DNA from: Liolophura sinensis
Taxonomy: Eukaryota; Mollusca; Polyplacophora; Chitonida; Chitonidae
Length of the DNA: 64,000 bases
NCBI RefSeq assembly: GCF_032854445.1
Contig: NC_088304.1
Span: 3,782,001 to 3,846,000, forward strand
Direction of reading: 5' to 3'
Shown here: positions 54,526-64,000 of the stretch, piece by piece
Numbering within the stretch: the stretch's first letter is position 1
How the letters are laid out: each line of letters begins with the position of its first letter
Notes under the pieces: model-generated
The model's input: the letters and a program-made list of their open reading frames with translations, nothing else
What the model was told of the DNA's origin: nothing
Database searches by the model: none
Position numbers and translations under genes: made by a program

Positions 54526-54918
54526 TGCAGCCACATATTCCTGGTTACTTCAGAACGCTTTATGTCCAATAAAATGGAAGCTAACGGCACTTTTGGTAGT
54601 TTCCGTCTCCCATAACACTGACCGCCATCTTATAGGTGAAATCATAAAACAGGTCTTCTTCAAACGACATTTTTATGAAGCTTAGAAGACTTCAGAAGTC
54701 CCATTTCAGATTCTAACAAATAGGTTCACTGAATGGCGATATAACAGCTGTGATAAACGCAAACGATATGTTTTATGGGCTCGTTGTACAAAGCAGTCGC
54801 AAACCGCCGGGTATAATTCCCATGTCAGCATACAGCGATTAGATACATCATGGTAAATGCGCCTGTTGAAGTAGCTTTGTAGAATGGGTCCATGAAACAA
54901 ACCAGTAGATGAACAACA

Positions 54919-55062
54919 TTTATTTGTTTATTTGATTGGTGTTTTACCTACTACTCAGGAATGTTTCACGTATAGGAGAGCAGCCAGCTTTATGGTGGGT
55001 GGAAACTTGATAGAGCCCGGGGAAACACGATCAGCCGCAGGCTGCTGCCAGACCTTCCCAAG
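54919..55062 (-). mobile_element. SINE copy, head-truncated
   Basis: TTTATTTGTTTATTTGATTG at left, core TTTTACCTACTACTCAGGAA, then CAGCCAGCTTTATGGTGGGT and GACCTTCCCAAG. Diverged but collinear with the family. Confidence 0.8.
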
Positions 55063-56400
55063 TGCTGGAACCAGCTCCATAGGTCAGACCTTCATCTGAA
55101 CCAATATTCCTACATGACAATTAGGGTTAAAAGTTTATAAATCGTAATAAGTATGGAATAAGTGATAAAGTAATGTATTATTGTTGCCAGATGGCAGCAT
55201 AAACCAGTTGTATTTGACACAGCTGCTGTACACTGAAGCAATTGAACAGGCGTTTCCCTTTTTTGTGAATCACCAGTGATAATAAACCTTGACTCTATAA
55301 CCTATGGAACCTCAAATAGGCCTAACATTCAGATGCGGCTTGATGGTTTACTGGAGCAATTCTACGACAGAAAGAATCGTGTTTCTTCATAATATTAGAC
55401 GTAGATGCAGTTAACATTTTCGGCACAGTGCCCCTTTGTGTATGTTGAGAGGCCTATCTTATTCCCCATGGGAAAGAAGTTTTGTTTAGTTTTTCACGTT
55501 GGAACATGCTTTGGCCTATACCTCATCTGGTTGCCGATAGGGAAGTGATCACGTGATTACCTTAATACGCTGCTCTCAAACTGCAAGCCTCAGTTGTGGT
55601 TGCAAATATGGAAATGGCCTTCTGTCTAGCCATTGTTTTTCCGATATAAAAATGATCAGCTCTTTGCCGAAGTGGAAACAGACAACTATTCACCGATATG
55701 GAAATGACCTTCTGTTTGCCGATATGGATTTCATACCATGCAACGTAGGTATAAGTTCCGTTCTAGGTACCTCCTTCGATGTAACGCTTTTTACGATAAA
55801 TAGAGTATTGTCTCATGATGAAGTCAGCCGTTATTTCCCACTATCATGTAATCTTCGATAAATATTTACAGCTAGGAATAAATGTTTGTCCACAGTCCTA
55901 GCTCCCGCTGGGTGTAGCGTTTGTGTTGCCGTGCTCTGGTAAATGATACCAGACCCGTCAAAACCATGTGGATCATCATGTATAGAAAATATCATGCAGT
56001 CGTAGCGACTCCAAAAATACCATCGCAACTTGCCATCTTGTTCTAGGTGAAACGAAAAGATAACCTGTCTTATGGAACAAAAGTGGCTAAGCGTTGGTCT
56101 TCCATACAAATTCAATAACAACACTGGATTTATCTAGGCATTGCTGAACATCAACTCTGTCTGTCAATGACCTGAGGACGGCAGAAAGTGGCAACCGTGT
56201 GTTTCACATGAATACCATCTTGCTTAACAACAAAAGGTTTACCTTGTATCTGGAGTTGTAAAGTATAGTTTCAGGATGCCCTGTTTCGGTAAAACTTGAT
56301 CAAACACTATCCCTTCCTTAAGATCAATTTCTCTCCCATGCTGACCGAAGACTGTAAATTTTGCTTTAAGCAAAAGTACTGACACAATTAATTCATCCAG
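55063..56400. other. intergenic / downstream of CARD gene
   Basis: No coding exon was recognised. Repeated words such as GATATGGAAATG near 55,600-55,720 are a short irregular repeat. The 3' untranslated region of the - strand CARD gene must extend leftward into this stretch. Confidence 0.4.
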
Positions 56401-56420
56401 TCGACGTGACTTCACAAAAA

Positions 56421-57518
56421 CTACGCCCTATTTGAAATCGGTTTTGTCGGTTCCATCGTTTCTGGATCTAAAGAGGGGAAAACAATACTGTTCGTGGGTT
56501 TTCCGTGGGGTGTTTCTTCTATGGGACTCAAAACCCTTTGCTTCCGTCTGCCGGATAAAGTTTCAGCGGGTTTCCTGGGCGTGCCTGTGAGGTATCTGTT
56601 TTTGGCTGGGCTCGTTTTGTGTTTCAGTGGAGACGTGGCCGTGGCAGAGTAATTTTTTGGAAGAGCTTCCGGTTTCTCTTCGGTGCCTAATCGTCTGCCG
56701 CGGAACAAAACACCTGACTTAAGTTCCGCATTTTCTTCTTCAAGTGCCTTCATTTGCGCCTCCTTCCACTGAAGACGTTTGGAAATATGCTGTATCTCTT
56801 CACGAAGCATTCCCAGCGTCGAGCGCAGTGACCGGAAGTCAAAAGTTACATTTCCGGCTGATAGTGGCGATGTTGCTACGCCTTCAAAAGTAACTCCTCC
56901 AGGTTTGAACTCGTTTTGGGATTTTGTACCCTTGTCTTCTTTCAGGGCCGCGCTTATTGTCTGAATATCCCGCAGCAGATGTTGCTTCTCTTTGTTCTCT
57001 TTGTTAATAAACATCCTCAGAGCGTCTGTTGTTGAAAGGTCTTTTTCTCGAGGATTTGTTCCCAGCAACGCCAGAATGGTGTCTTTCTCTTTGGTCCTGG
57101 TGGTCTCGACCTCCTTGATGTCGTGGCTGAAGTTTTGCGCAACTCGAAGAAGAAGGCTGATCACCGAATCCAGCTCCGCCATTTTCCGTCGATCTTCGGG
57201 TTTACCCTTGTTTCCGTCCCCGAGAATGCCGGACCCGTAGGTGTACGTCACTTCCACATCATGGTCTTTCAAAATCTCGCCCATTGACTGTTGCAGTTTT
57301 GTAGTCAATTCGGTCACGTGACGTGCGTACTGGGCCAATCGTTCGCTTAGTTTGGTGATCGTTGAGTTGTTGGCGGTGTTGAAGCGCATTTGCTTTGACA
57401 AGTTCTCCTTGTGATCTAATTCACTTTGGGATATCGTGGTCTTCAGTTCTTTGATTTTTTGATCTTTGTCCTCGGTGTCCTTGAAGGCCTGTTCCAAACG
57501 GGATTCTAGCTCCGATAC
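56421..57518 (-). CDS. CARD gene exon 5 (coiled coil and tail)
   Basis: Acceptor TCGTTGTTCTAG, phase 0 in; the stop TAG lies at 56,421-56,423. It encodes 365 residues opening VSELESRLEQAFKDTEDKDQ. Coiled-coil-like segments include IKELKTTISQSELDHKENLS and, near residue 230 of the exon, LRSTLGMLREEIQHISKRLQ. The last 100 residues are basic and Ser/Pro/Thr-rich (SPLKHKTSPAKNRYLTGTPR). The longest clean coding exon in the window. Confidence 0.88.
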   Translation of the reverse strand, partial: VSELESRLEQAFKDTEDKDQKIKELKTTISQSELDHKENLSKQMRFNTANNSTITKLSERLAQYARHVTELTTKLQQSMGEILKDHDVEVTYTYGSGILGDGNKGKPEDRRKMAELDSVISLLLRVAQNFSHDIKEVETTRTKEKDTILALLGTNPREKDLSTTDALRMFINKENKEKQHLLRDIQTISAALKEDKGTKSQNEFKPGGVTFEGVATSPLSAGNVTFDFRSLRSTLGMLREEIQHISKRLQWKEAQMKALEEENAELKSGVLFRGRRLGTEEKPEALPKNYSATATSPLKHKTSPAKNRYLTGTPRKPAETLSGRRKQRVLSPIEETPHGKPTNSIVFPSLDPETMEPTKPISNRA

Positions 57519-60276
57519 CTAGAACAACGAAGACTGAATGGTTGATTATTGTGGACTTAAATCTATTAATACAACACTTGCTTTGATTAACTTAATTATT
57601 TGACTGGAGTTTACTGCCGTATTCAAGAATATTTGACTTATACGACGGCGGTCAGCATTGTGATGCGAGAAAACCTGACAGGGCCCGAGGGAAACTCATG
57701 AACATATGTAGGAGAGAAGCCAGAAATCCAACTTGCATTGATCGTATTGGTGAGAGATTCATAGGTAACACTTGTTTTGTGTTCCCAATAAGTGCAAAAT
57801 TAAATATTTAAAATCATACATCATATTTTGGCACACGTCTTGCATATTCTTATCTTAATAAGATTGCACACGTTAAAATATTCTGTACCATATACTAAAG
57901 TCCAGTTACAGGCTCCAACTTAAATTATGGTGTGTGTCTGTCTCTCATCAGATAGAATTGCGACTACCGGTGTTACTGTACAATCTTATACCGGCGAAAA
58001 GTAATAAATACTTGCTCATTTCCACTGTGACATACTCACCTTTTGTTGGCACCTTTCCAAAGAACGCTGTTTTTCCTCCTCCTGGTGATAATGTTCCTTA
58101 CGAATCTCTTCAATCCGATCCTTCTCGCGTTCCGAGGCGTTCCAAGTCTTCTTGGCTATCGCTCCTTTTATCTGTTATGGAATGTAAGAAGGTAATGTTA
58201 GTGGCGGTTGATTTGTTCCCTTTTGTGGCCTTCACTTAGCTTTCAACATTATTTTGATCATATAACGATAGTCCCAAGGCCGCTATATTTATAACGCTGT
58301 TTCACTAGAAAATAAGCCCCTTGCGCCGTCAGAGTATATTCTACTGACACTAGTATGGTCTGCTTGGCCTATCCCCTGGTGCTAGGTGTCAAGCCAGCGA
58401 GAGGCCTCACTGGCTCAAAAGGTAAAGGCGACAATTAGGGTTTTGGCAACTGTGGTCGCATGCTCGAATCCAGCTCTCTTTCTCTCTTACGACTGTGGAT
58501 TAAGTCAGGACGGGTGTCTGGTATCTGGTGAAGATCGGTGCTATACTCTCTGCACTCCTGTTTCCTTCACTTTTACAAACCTCACCACCGTTACATACGA
58601 GAAAAATTCGTGTGCACCGTGCAAACTGTCACTGAAGAACAGTCCAAAGGGACCAATCAGTCAAATCAAGTCAGCAAAGCTGGGGAAGTACCCAAAATCA
58701 GACCCAGTGTCCGACCCCTCTCCTTCCCCCCTCCCATCCCACCCAACAAGAGCAACAAGAGTAACTCCTGCATTTAGTCCGTCAGATGACGCGTGATAAT
58801 TAACTTTTCATTGGCATCGGCGAGCATCATTCCTCGGAATTTTTGTTTGTATATATGTATGATTTTCATTTCATGTTTTGTGGTAAGTATTTCTTAAATG
58901 GCCATTCAATCAAACATTCCATTAGATTATTCTAAAGCTACTCTGTGATGGAGAAGAGTGTAGAACGTATGGTTGATAATTTGTAGCTGTTATGTAATGA
59001 ATGATTCGTACCTTACTTTCGACGTAATGGCACAGTCTCTTCATATCGTCCAGACCCAGGCAGCTGGCTACTGATGGTATACGTCGTTCTATTTCACCCG
59101 CATTCACGTACTGGGTTCCAGGTTTGTCTGGGGAATAAGAAAATACCGCTTAATATCTCGTGTAACTTGACATGAAATTTTGAAGTTTAAGCTAAGTACA
59201 AACGTTCCACCGTCGCTTAAATCGTTCGGTGTTAGAGTTGTAAGTTATCTTGCCAAAAATGTCAAAATGCCAGATTATTTTTCCATTCTAAATTCATGTT
59301 TGAATTGTGTCAGTGGTTTTGTACTTCAGTACTTACTTTGTCTTACCTTCGTCATGTAGAAAGTCCGCTAACAATGAGTGTCCCGTGAATAGCAATATGT
59401 AAGTAAATTTCCTGAATGCGTTCTTGTTCCGTAGTTTGAGTACATTGATAAGCCGTTCATTTTGCTCCTGTTGAGTCTTTCCTTCCTGGTGAAAAAAATA
59501 CAAATAAAAGACATCCATTAAAAGCATTTTAAATAAACTCAGCATGTTTTCCTACTCGTTGTACAAGACAGTGTGAAACTCTCGTGTCTGCATCACACTC
59601 TTCGCACTCACTCACTCAATCAATCACTGATTAGGACATTATCTGTATGTTCCTCAGCATGGTTTCTGTCACCACTTTATCAGACAACAGCCTGGCGTGT
59701 AACTCTGGCGTGTGGATTACATTCTTCACACTCACTCAATCAGTCACTGATTAGGACATTACCTGTATGTCCCTCAGCATGGTTTCTGTCACCACTTTAT
59801 CAGACAACAGCCTGGCGTGTAACTCTGGCGTGTGGATTACATTCTTCACACTCACTCAATCAGTCACTGATTAGGACATTACCTGTATGTCCCTCAGCAT
59901 GGTTTCTGTCACCACTTTATCAGACAACAGCCTGGCGTGTAACTCTGGCGTGTTGTATTACATTCTTCACACTCACTCAATCAGTCACTGATTGTGACAA
60001 TACCTGTCTGTCTCTCAGCATGGTCTCTGTCACAACTTTATCAGGCAGCAGCCTGGCGTGTAACTCTGGCGTGTGTATTACATTCTTCACACTCACTCAA
60101 TCAGTCACTGATTAGGACATTACCTGTATGTCCCTCAGCATGGTTTCTGTCACCACTTTATCAGACAACAGCCTGGCGTGTAACTCTGGCGTGTGGATTA
60201 CATTCTTCACCAGCAGGTACCGGTTGGCGTCCAGGATCTTCTTGTGCTGCTCGTCCAGCCGGTATCTCTTAGACAT
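56421..60276 (-). CDS. CARD-coiled-coil protein, whole gene (5 exons)
   Basis: The five exons (60,276-60,124; 59,485-59,347; 59,127-59,012; 58,171-58,040; 57,518-56,421) join with GT-AG introns and agreeing phases into about 545 residues. Residues 1-100 form a CARD (death-fold) adaptor domain, spread over exons 1-2. The middle and C-terminal parts are Glu/Lys/Gln-rich heptad-like coiled coil, then a Ser/Pro/Lys-rich tail. CARDs mediate homotypic binding in apoptosis and innate immune signalling; the coiled coil suggests oligomerisation. The CARD plus coiled-coil layout recalls CARD9/CARD11, but the sequence is not obviously orthologous. An in-frame upstream ATG at 60,318 would add 14 residues; I chose 60,276 because MSKRYRLDEQHKKIL begins just before CARD helix 1. 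Confidence 0.8.
57593..57775 (-). mobile_element. SINE copy (CARD intron 4)
   Basis: ATTTGACTGGAGTTTACTGC, CGTATTCAAGAATATTTGAC, TTATACGACGGCGGTCAGCA, then GAGAGAAGCCAGAAATCC and TCGTATTGGTGAGAGATTCA, which continues into head sequence. Same transcriptional orientation as the host gene. Confidence 0.75.
58040..58171 (-). CDS. CARD gene exon 4
   Basis: Acceptor TTCCATAACAG, donor GTGAGT, phase 0. It encodes IKGAIAKKTWNASEREKDRI, then EEIRKEHYHQEEEKQRSLER and CQQK, a strongly charged helix that begins the coiled coil. Confidence 0.8.
58400..58645 (+). mobile_element. degenerate SINE with tRNA-like head (CARD intron 3)
   Basis: Head GGCCTCACTGGCTCAAAAGG and GCATGCTCGAATCCAGCTCT (B box), then a core resembling the main family: CCTCACCACCGTTACATACG, AGAAAAATTCGTGTGCACCG. 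It lies antisense to the host gene. Confidence 0.6.
59012..59127 (-). CDS. CARD gene exon 3
   Basis: Acceptor CTTATTCCCCAG, donor GTACGA. It encodes DKPGTQYVNAGEIERRIPSV then ASCLGLDDMKRLCHYVESK. A linker after the CARD; phase 1 in, phase 0 out. Confidence 0.8.
59347..59485 (-). CDS. CARD gene exon 2
   Basis: Acceptor TTTTTTTCACCAG, donor GTAAGA. It encodes EGKTQQEQNERLINVLKLRN and then KNAFRKFTYILLFTGHSLLA DFLHDE in two blocks. Pattern L-I-x-x-L-x-x-R-x-x-x-A-F-x-x-F...L-x-x-x-L is typical of CARD helices 4-6. Phase 0 in, phase 1 out. Confidence 0.85.
59571..60210. repeat. 120 bp array duplicating CARD exon 1 end and donor
   Basis: Five copies plus one partial. On the - strand each unit holds the codons from VKNVIHTPELHARLLSDK to MLRDIQ, the GTAATG donor and about 33 bp of intron. 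Donor positions are about 60,123, 60,003, 59,882, 59,762 and 59,642. The farthest copy has ATAATG in place of GTAATG. Reading through the first donor gives VMS and a stop. Confidence 0.95.
60124..60276 (-). CDS. CARD gene exon 1
   Basis: It encodes MSKRYRLDEQHKKILDANRY, then LLVKNVIHTPELHARLLSDK and VVTETMLRDIQ, ending in phase 0 at donor GTAATG. HKKILDANRYLLVKNV is a typical CARD helix 1 and VVTETMLRDI a helix 3-4 region. The last 87 bases and the donor are repeated downstream. Confidence 0.85.
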
Positions 60277-60319
60277 TCTGATGGACAGGATCAACGGAGG
60301 TCTGAATCGACAAAGCAAA

Positions 60320-63300
60320 CAAACTGGAATAAGGAATAATTCCTAGCAGCGCCATCGTGTGTCTAGTCTGCATACTTTATTGTTTATTTTGGAGATAGTC
60401 TCACAATTGACTGTTTCAAAAACATTGATTTAAAACAACGGCGCTTCGCGAAGACGGAAGAAAATGCTAACTGGGGTAGATGGTTTGCCTATTTTGCTTT
60501 ACGCCAGTACCAAATTTATGACGGTTTGGGTGATATCCTGCATGTTGTGGGCGCAAGTTCATGTGCGCCCAAAACTAAAGGCCCTGGAGATGGGACTCTG
60601 GGTCAAGTTAAAAGTATAAACATGTGCAATATATAGAGGACTATTCTAGAGACAGTTTCATCGTTGTTCTGGGACTCTCGCTGAGGGCGTGTTTACGACC
60701 AATCAAATCACATGTTGGAGTGTTCCGACATGAATATCTAGTACCCGGTGACCGGTGTTTGTGATCATTGCCAGGTTGAGTAAACAATTGAGCATATGTT
60801 GTTCTGATGCCCACAATATACTCTCCACAGACATGGCTATTATGCGGAACTACTCTGTGCTGGCATTACAGACCCCCACCCAGACAATGTTTTAAGGCCT
60901 GGGAAGAACTATGGTCGAGTCTTCGAAGCAACAGTAAGGTTCCTGCTTCCATGTGCTAGGAGAAAATTTAGAGTATGGTTCATTCTCATCTCTATGTTAT
61001 AATGCATTAATGTGAACACTACTTGGTTTGAGCACTGATCATGGCGTGCATCATTCATTTGAATGGAAATTAAACAAACTACCACCACCACCGATTTCTC
61101 CCACTTATTATCCTTCGCCAGAGTCAAATTATTGACATATGGCTCTAGAAACAAGCTATTCATTTTCTATAAGCGACAGTGTTAATGTTAGTGCTATAAT
61201 TCAGTCCCAAACATTTCATGGCTAATAAGCACTGATGTCTAACCTGACCCAGGTTTACCATCCAAATTCTGGGGTTTCCTGTGTCAACAGCTGGGAGAGG
61301 TTCCTACGAACGCCAAAAGGACGTCACTTACAGCCTCATCACTATATGACACCTTGTTTTTTCTCTCGTCAAAAAATATCGTACTTCCAGCAATAAAAAT
61401 TAAACCTGCCTAAAGTTTAGACAATTTCCATTATTTTCATACAAAGCATGCACCTGTACACCAAAGATGGCAGCCCAAAAAGACGAAATTGCATGGTAAT
61501 AGGACACCGATCCCATATTCTTATTGACGCCAAACCAAAAACTGTTCTATATAGTTTGATTGGTTACGTGTAGCACATGTAATGTAAGAGGAAATGCAGA
61601 AAGTTAAAACTGACGGGAAGTCAAAAGATTACATTGGACTTTGGAATTTCAAGTATCACTTGAACTTCATTGGATTAAGTGCAGACGAGAACCTTGAGGT
61701 TGATAACCTTGAGGTTTCTCAGAATTCACCCGCCTGGCCCTTTGGCCTCGGTGGCATTAAATGTTAGTTATAAACTTGCTAATGTTGTATCACACGGAAT
61801 TCCTTTATTTTTATATAAATAAATATAAAAGACTTACAGCACGAGGAATAAAACGTGGGCAGTGACAACAGTGTGATAGTTGACAAATGGTCACATGTAT
61901 TCCCAATGAAATCCGGCCTCTGGCCAATTTACCTGGGTAAGGGATTTATTCAGACTGTGCATGTATATATGCTTGAAAAGTAGCATCGTTTACGCCCCCT
62001 AGCACCATGACACTTACCCAGCCTTTATATACTGCATGTAGACCAAGTCTCAGCACTGACGTCAGTTACAGTTGGTCTATGTCTGACGTCATCAGGTACA
62101 CAGCCGCGAAGGTAACTAGCCTACATGTGACTGTACAATTATACATGCAAGGTGACAACAACAACGGTACCACAAAGGCTTCTCTGGTATGCGGTTGTAT
62201 GTAACGGTCAAACTGCAATTAGATAATTTCTCAACTAACCCCACAAGCAAAGTTCTGAATAAGGCGGTATGAGCTTGACAGGCTCATACACGTAATACAA
62301 TAAACAAGAGTATAAGATCGGTATTTTTTCACGTGACATGTACAGGACAAAAAAATAAGCAATTTTTCAACACTCCTACGCCAAGCGCATGCGAATCCAG
62401 CGATTGCATATTGACCCGATGTAACCATCACAGTCGGCAAAAACGAATATGAGAGTCAAGTCCGATATTCATATACAACTTGTAAACCATAAAGGGGTCT
62501 CGCAAGTCCCGTTCACAAAACAACCTAAACAGCAGTTCCCAAAAGAATATGCAAGAGATAATACAGTAAATAAAAATGGTAACAAGTAAGATAGAAGCTG
62601 TCAACCATTTTTTGTGATGCACGGCTGATACTGATAAGATGTTTTATCTAAGCATGATATCCAACGGAATCTCCAACTCATAGTCTGTAAATATTTCCTA
62701 GGTCCAATACAAATATAGACATCCAAGCTGAGATGTGACCACAACTGCTACCAAAAGCATCATGTTGATGTAGTAAACACAAACGCCTATACAACCCCTA
62801 GTCCCGGGTTAAAACTAATTATATGTAAATCAAAACTATGAAACAGATCAACAGTCCATATTTGCCAACCACAGTTTTATACTCATTATGGTAATGAGTA
62901 TAAATCCAAATAAAGATAATTTACAAATTAAAAATTGAAATTATCCCTCTCGCATAAAAGCGGTCATAAAAGCTAAGCCATCCTTGCACAGATAGATGTG
63001 CAAATATGATGTACCACCAGGACTGCCTGTTGTCTCCTTTAAATGCAACAAATTGGAGCGGATAGGTTTCTTGCACACGTTCGGCGTTATGTGGATCGTG
63101 TAAACCCTCAAAATACCACCGGGTATAGGCATCAAGCTTTAAAAGATTATTCTAAAAAGTCATTTCTGCACATATAGTTATATTCTGCAGTCTTTTATAT
63201 CACAGACAAAGAGGTATATGTGTGCCGACTGAGGAGTGCAACTGGTATTCATTGGAATACCTATATGCACATTTACATTTATTAGAACTAAGAAGACCTC

Positions 63301-64000
63301 AATGCAATGGTCACTCATTTTAATGAATATAAAAGGCTATATAGCAAAGCAGTGACATAGGACAGTGATAGTTGGAAAATGGTCATGCAATCGGTAAAAC
63401 ACCGTGACAATTCATGTCTGCAAATTAAATCTTTGTGAACAGCTGGACAGAGTGTGAAGAAATCCCAAGAGGATACGTCTTACTATGGTAATCTTACTTG
63501 GGCTTCAAGTTCTTCCATGAGACATACGGTTCACTCCTGAACTGTTTGCAAAGACACAGCAATACCATACTTGCTCCAAAATTACTTCATTTCTTGTAGC
63601 GCTCTCGCCGATATGGTCGAGAAAAGTTCTTGGCCCAATTTGTGTGGCGATTTAGGAATCCAGTAAACCTGTGGCACATCAGGATGACGGGACGGCATAT
63701 TTATATTCAATCTTTACTAAAGCCTTTGTGTTTTGTAAAATAGATCACTGGTGAATGTTTCTGCGATCAAAATATCTAGCATGTGTTCTCAAATATCAAG
63801 GACAAGTGTCCATGATATAGTTAAAATATTGCAGTCTCGCCGTTAAGCAATAATAATTCCTGAGAGAATAAAAGGAGAAAGTTAGGCCAAGCTTAAAGCT
63901 TTTCTTTGAAAACAAAAAATACAGGAAACTTAATGTCTCTTCAGAATCAAAAAAAATCTCATGTGAACGGAGCTAGTGGCAACTGGATCATGTCATTGAC
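60320..64000. other. upstream of CARD gene, nothing recognised
   Basis: No exon, SINE or long array was recognised. AAGATGGCAGC at about 61,464-61,474 is an imperfect YY1-type word. The 64-codon - strand frame at 62,941-63,135 has no recognisable motif. The CARD gene promoter should lie within the first kilobase or so. Confidence 0.4.

Noticed and set aside
59573-60272. + strand ORFs of 180 and 92 codons
   Set aside because: They are antisense to CARD exon 1 and its 120 bp array; the - strand frame matches a CARD.

Overview
This is a stretch of intron-rich, AT-leaning animal nuclear DNA, with GT-AG introns and one 200-base run of N. The dispersed repeats suggest a mollusc, probably a bivalve or gastropod, or another lophotrochozoan. 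About a dozen copies belong to one tRNA-headed SINE ending in TAAAACACCAATCAAATAAAT, a type I associate with molluscan genomes; this is recall, not a search.

Two protein genes can be reconstructed. The first fills most of the window: a BRIP1/FANCJ-type iron-sulphur DNA helicase on the + strand, with 29 tentative exons from 18,893 to about 51,500. Walker A (lysine at residue 52), the four Fe-S cysteines, the DEAH box, the helicase C-terminal domain and motif VI can all be read exon by exon. One exon after motif VI appears lost in the N gap (46,164-46,363). Two exons carry apparent single-base insertions. The C-terminal exons encode a cysteine-rich, two-CxxC region. The second gene, on the - strand at 60,276-56,421, encodes an N-terminal CARD followed by a long coiled coil, about 545 residues in five clean exons. 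An unidentified - strand exon lies at 5,355-5,927 and a gag-like retroelement fragment at about 1,730-2,185.

Region by region: 1-17,500 is mostly intergenic, with tandem arrays (45, 64, 19, 34 and 94 bp units), a MITE-like inverted-repeat element and SINEs. 17,560-18,890 is the likely helicase promoter and 5' leader. 18,893-51,528 is the helicase gene, with arrays, SINEs and a degenerate Tc1-like transposon in its introns. 51,530-56,400 holds arrays and SINEs. 56,421-60,276 is the CARD gene. In 60,320-64,000 I recognise nothing.

The most striking observation is that several arrays are not confined to introns. Their units include an exon edge and its splice site. Helicase exon 19 (64 bp unit x 9), exon 28 (76 bp x 10), exon 29 (25 bp x about 13) and CARD exon 1 (120 bp x 5 plus a partial copy) have amplified 5' splice sites. 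Helicase exon 20 has an amplified 3' splice site (29 bp x 34 in exact register). Intron 19 is therefore built at both ends from copies of its own boundaries. For three of the four donor arrays (exons 19 and 28, CARD exon 1), reading past the first donor meets an in-frame stop within a few to about 17 codons, whereas the acceptor array is open in all three frames.
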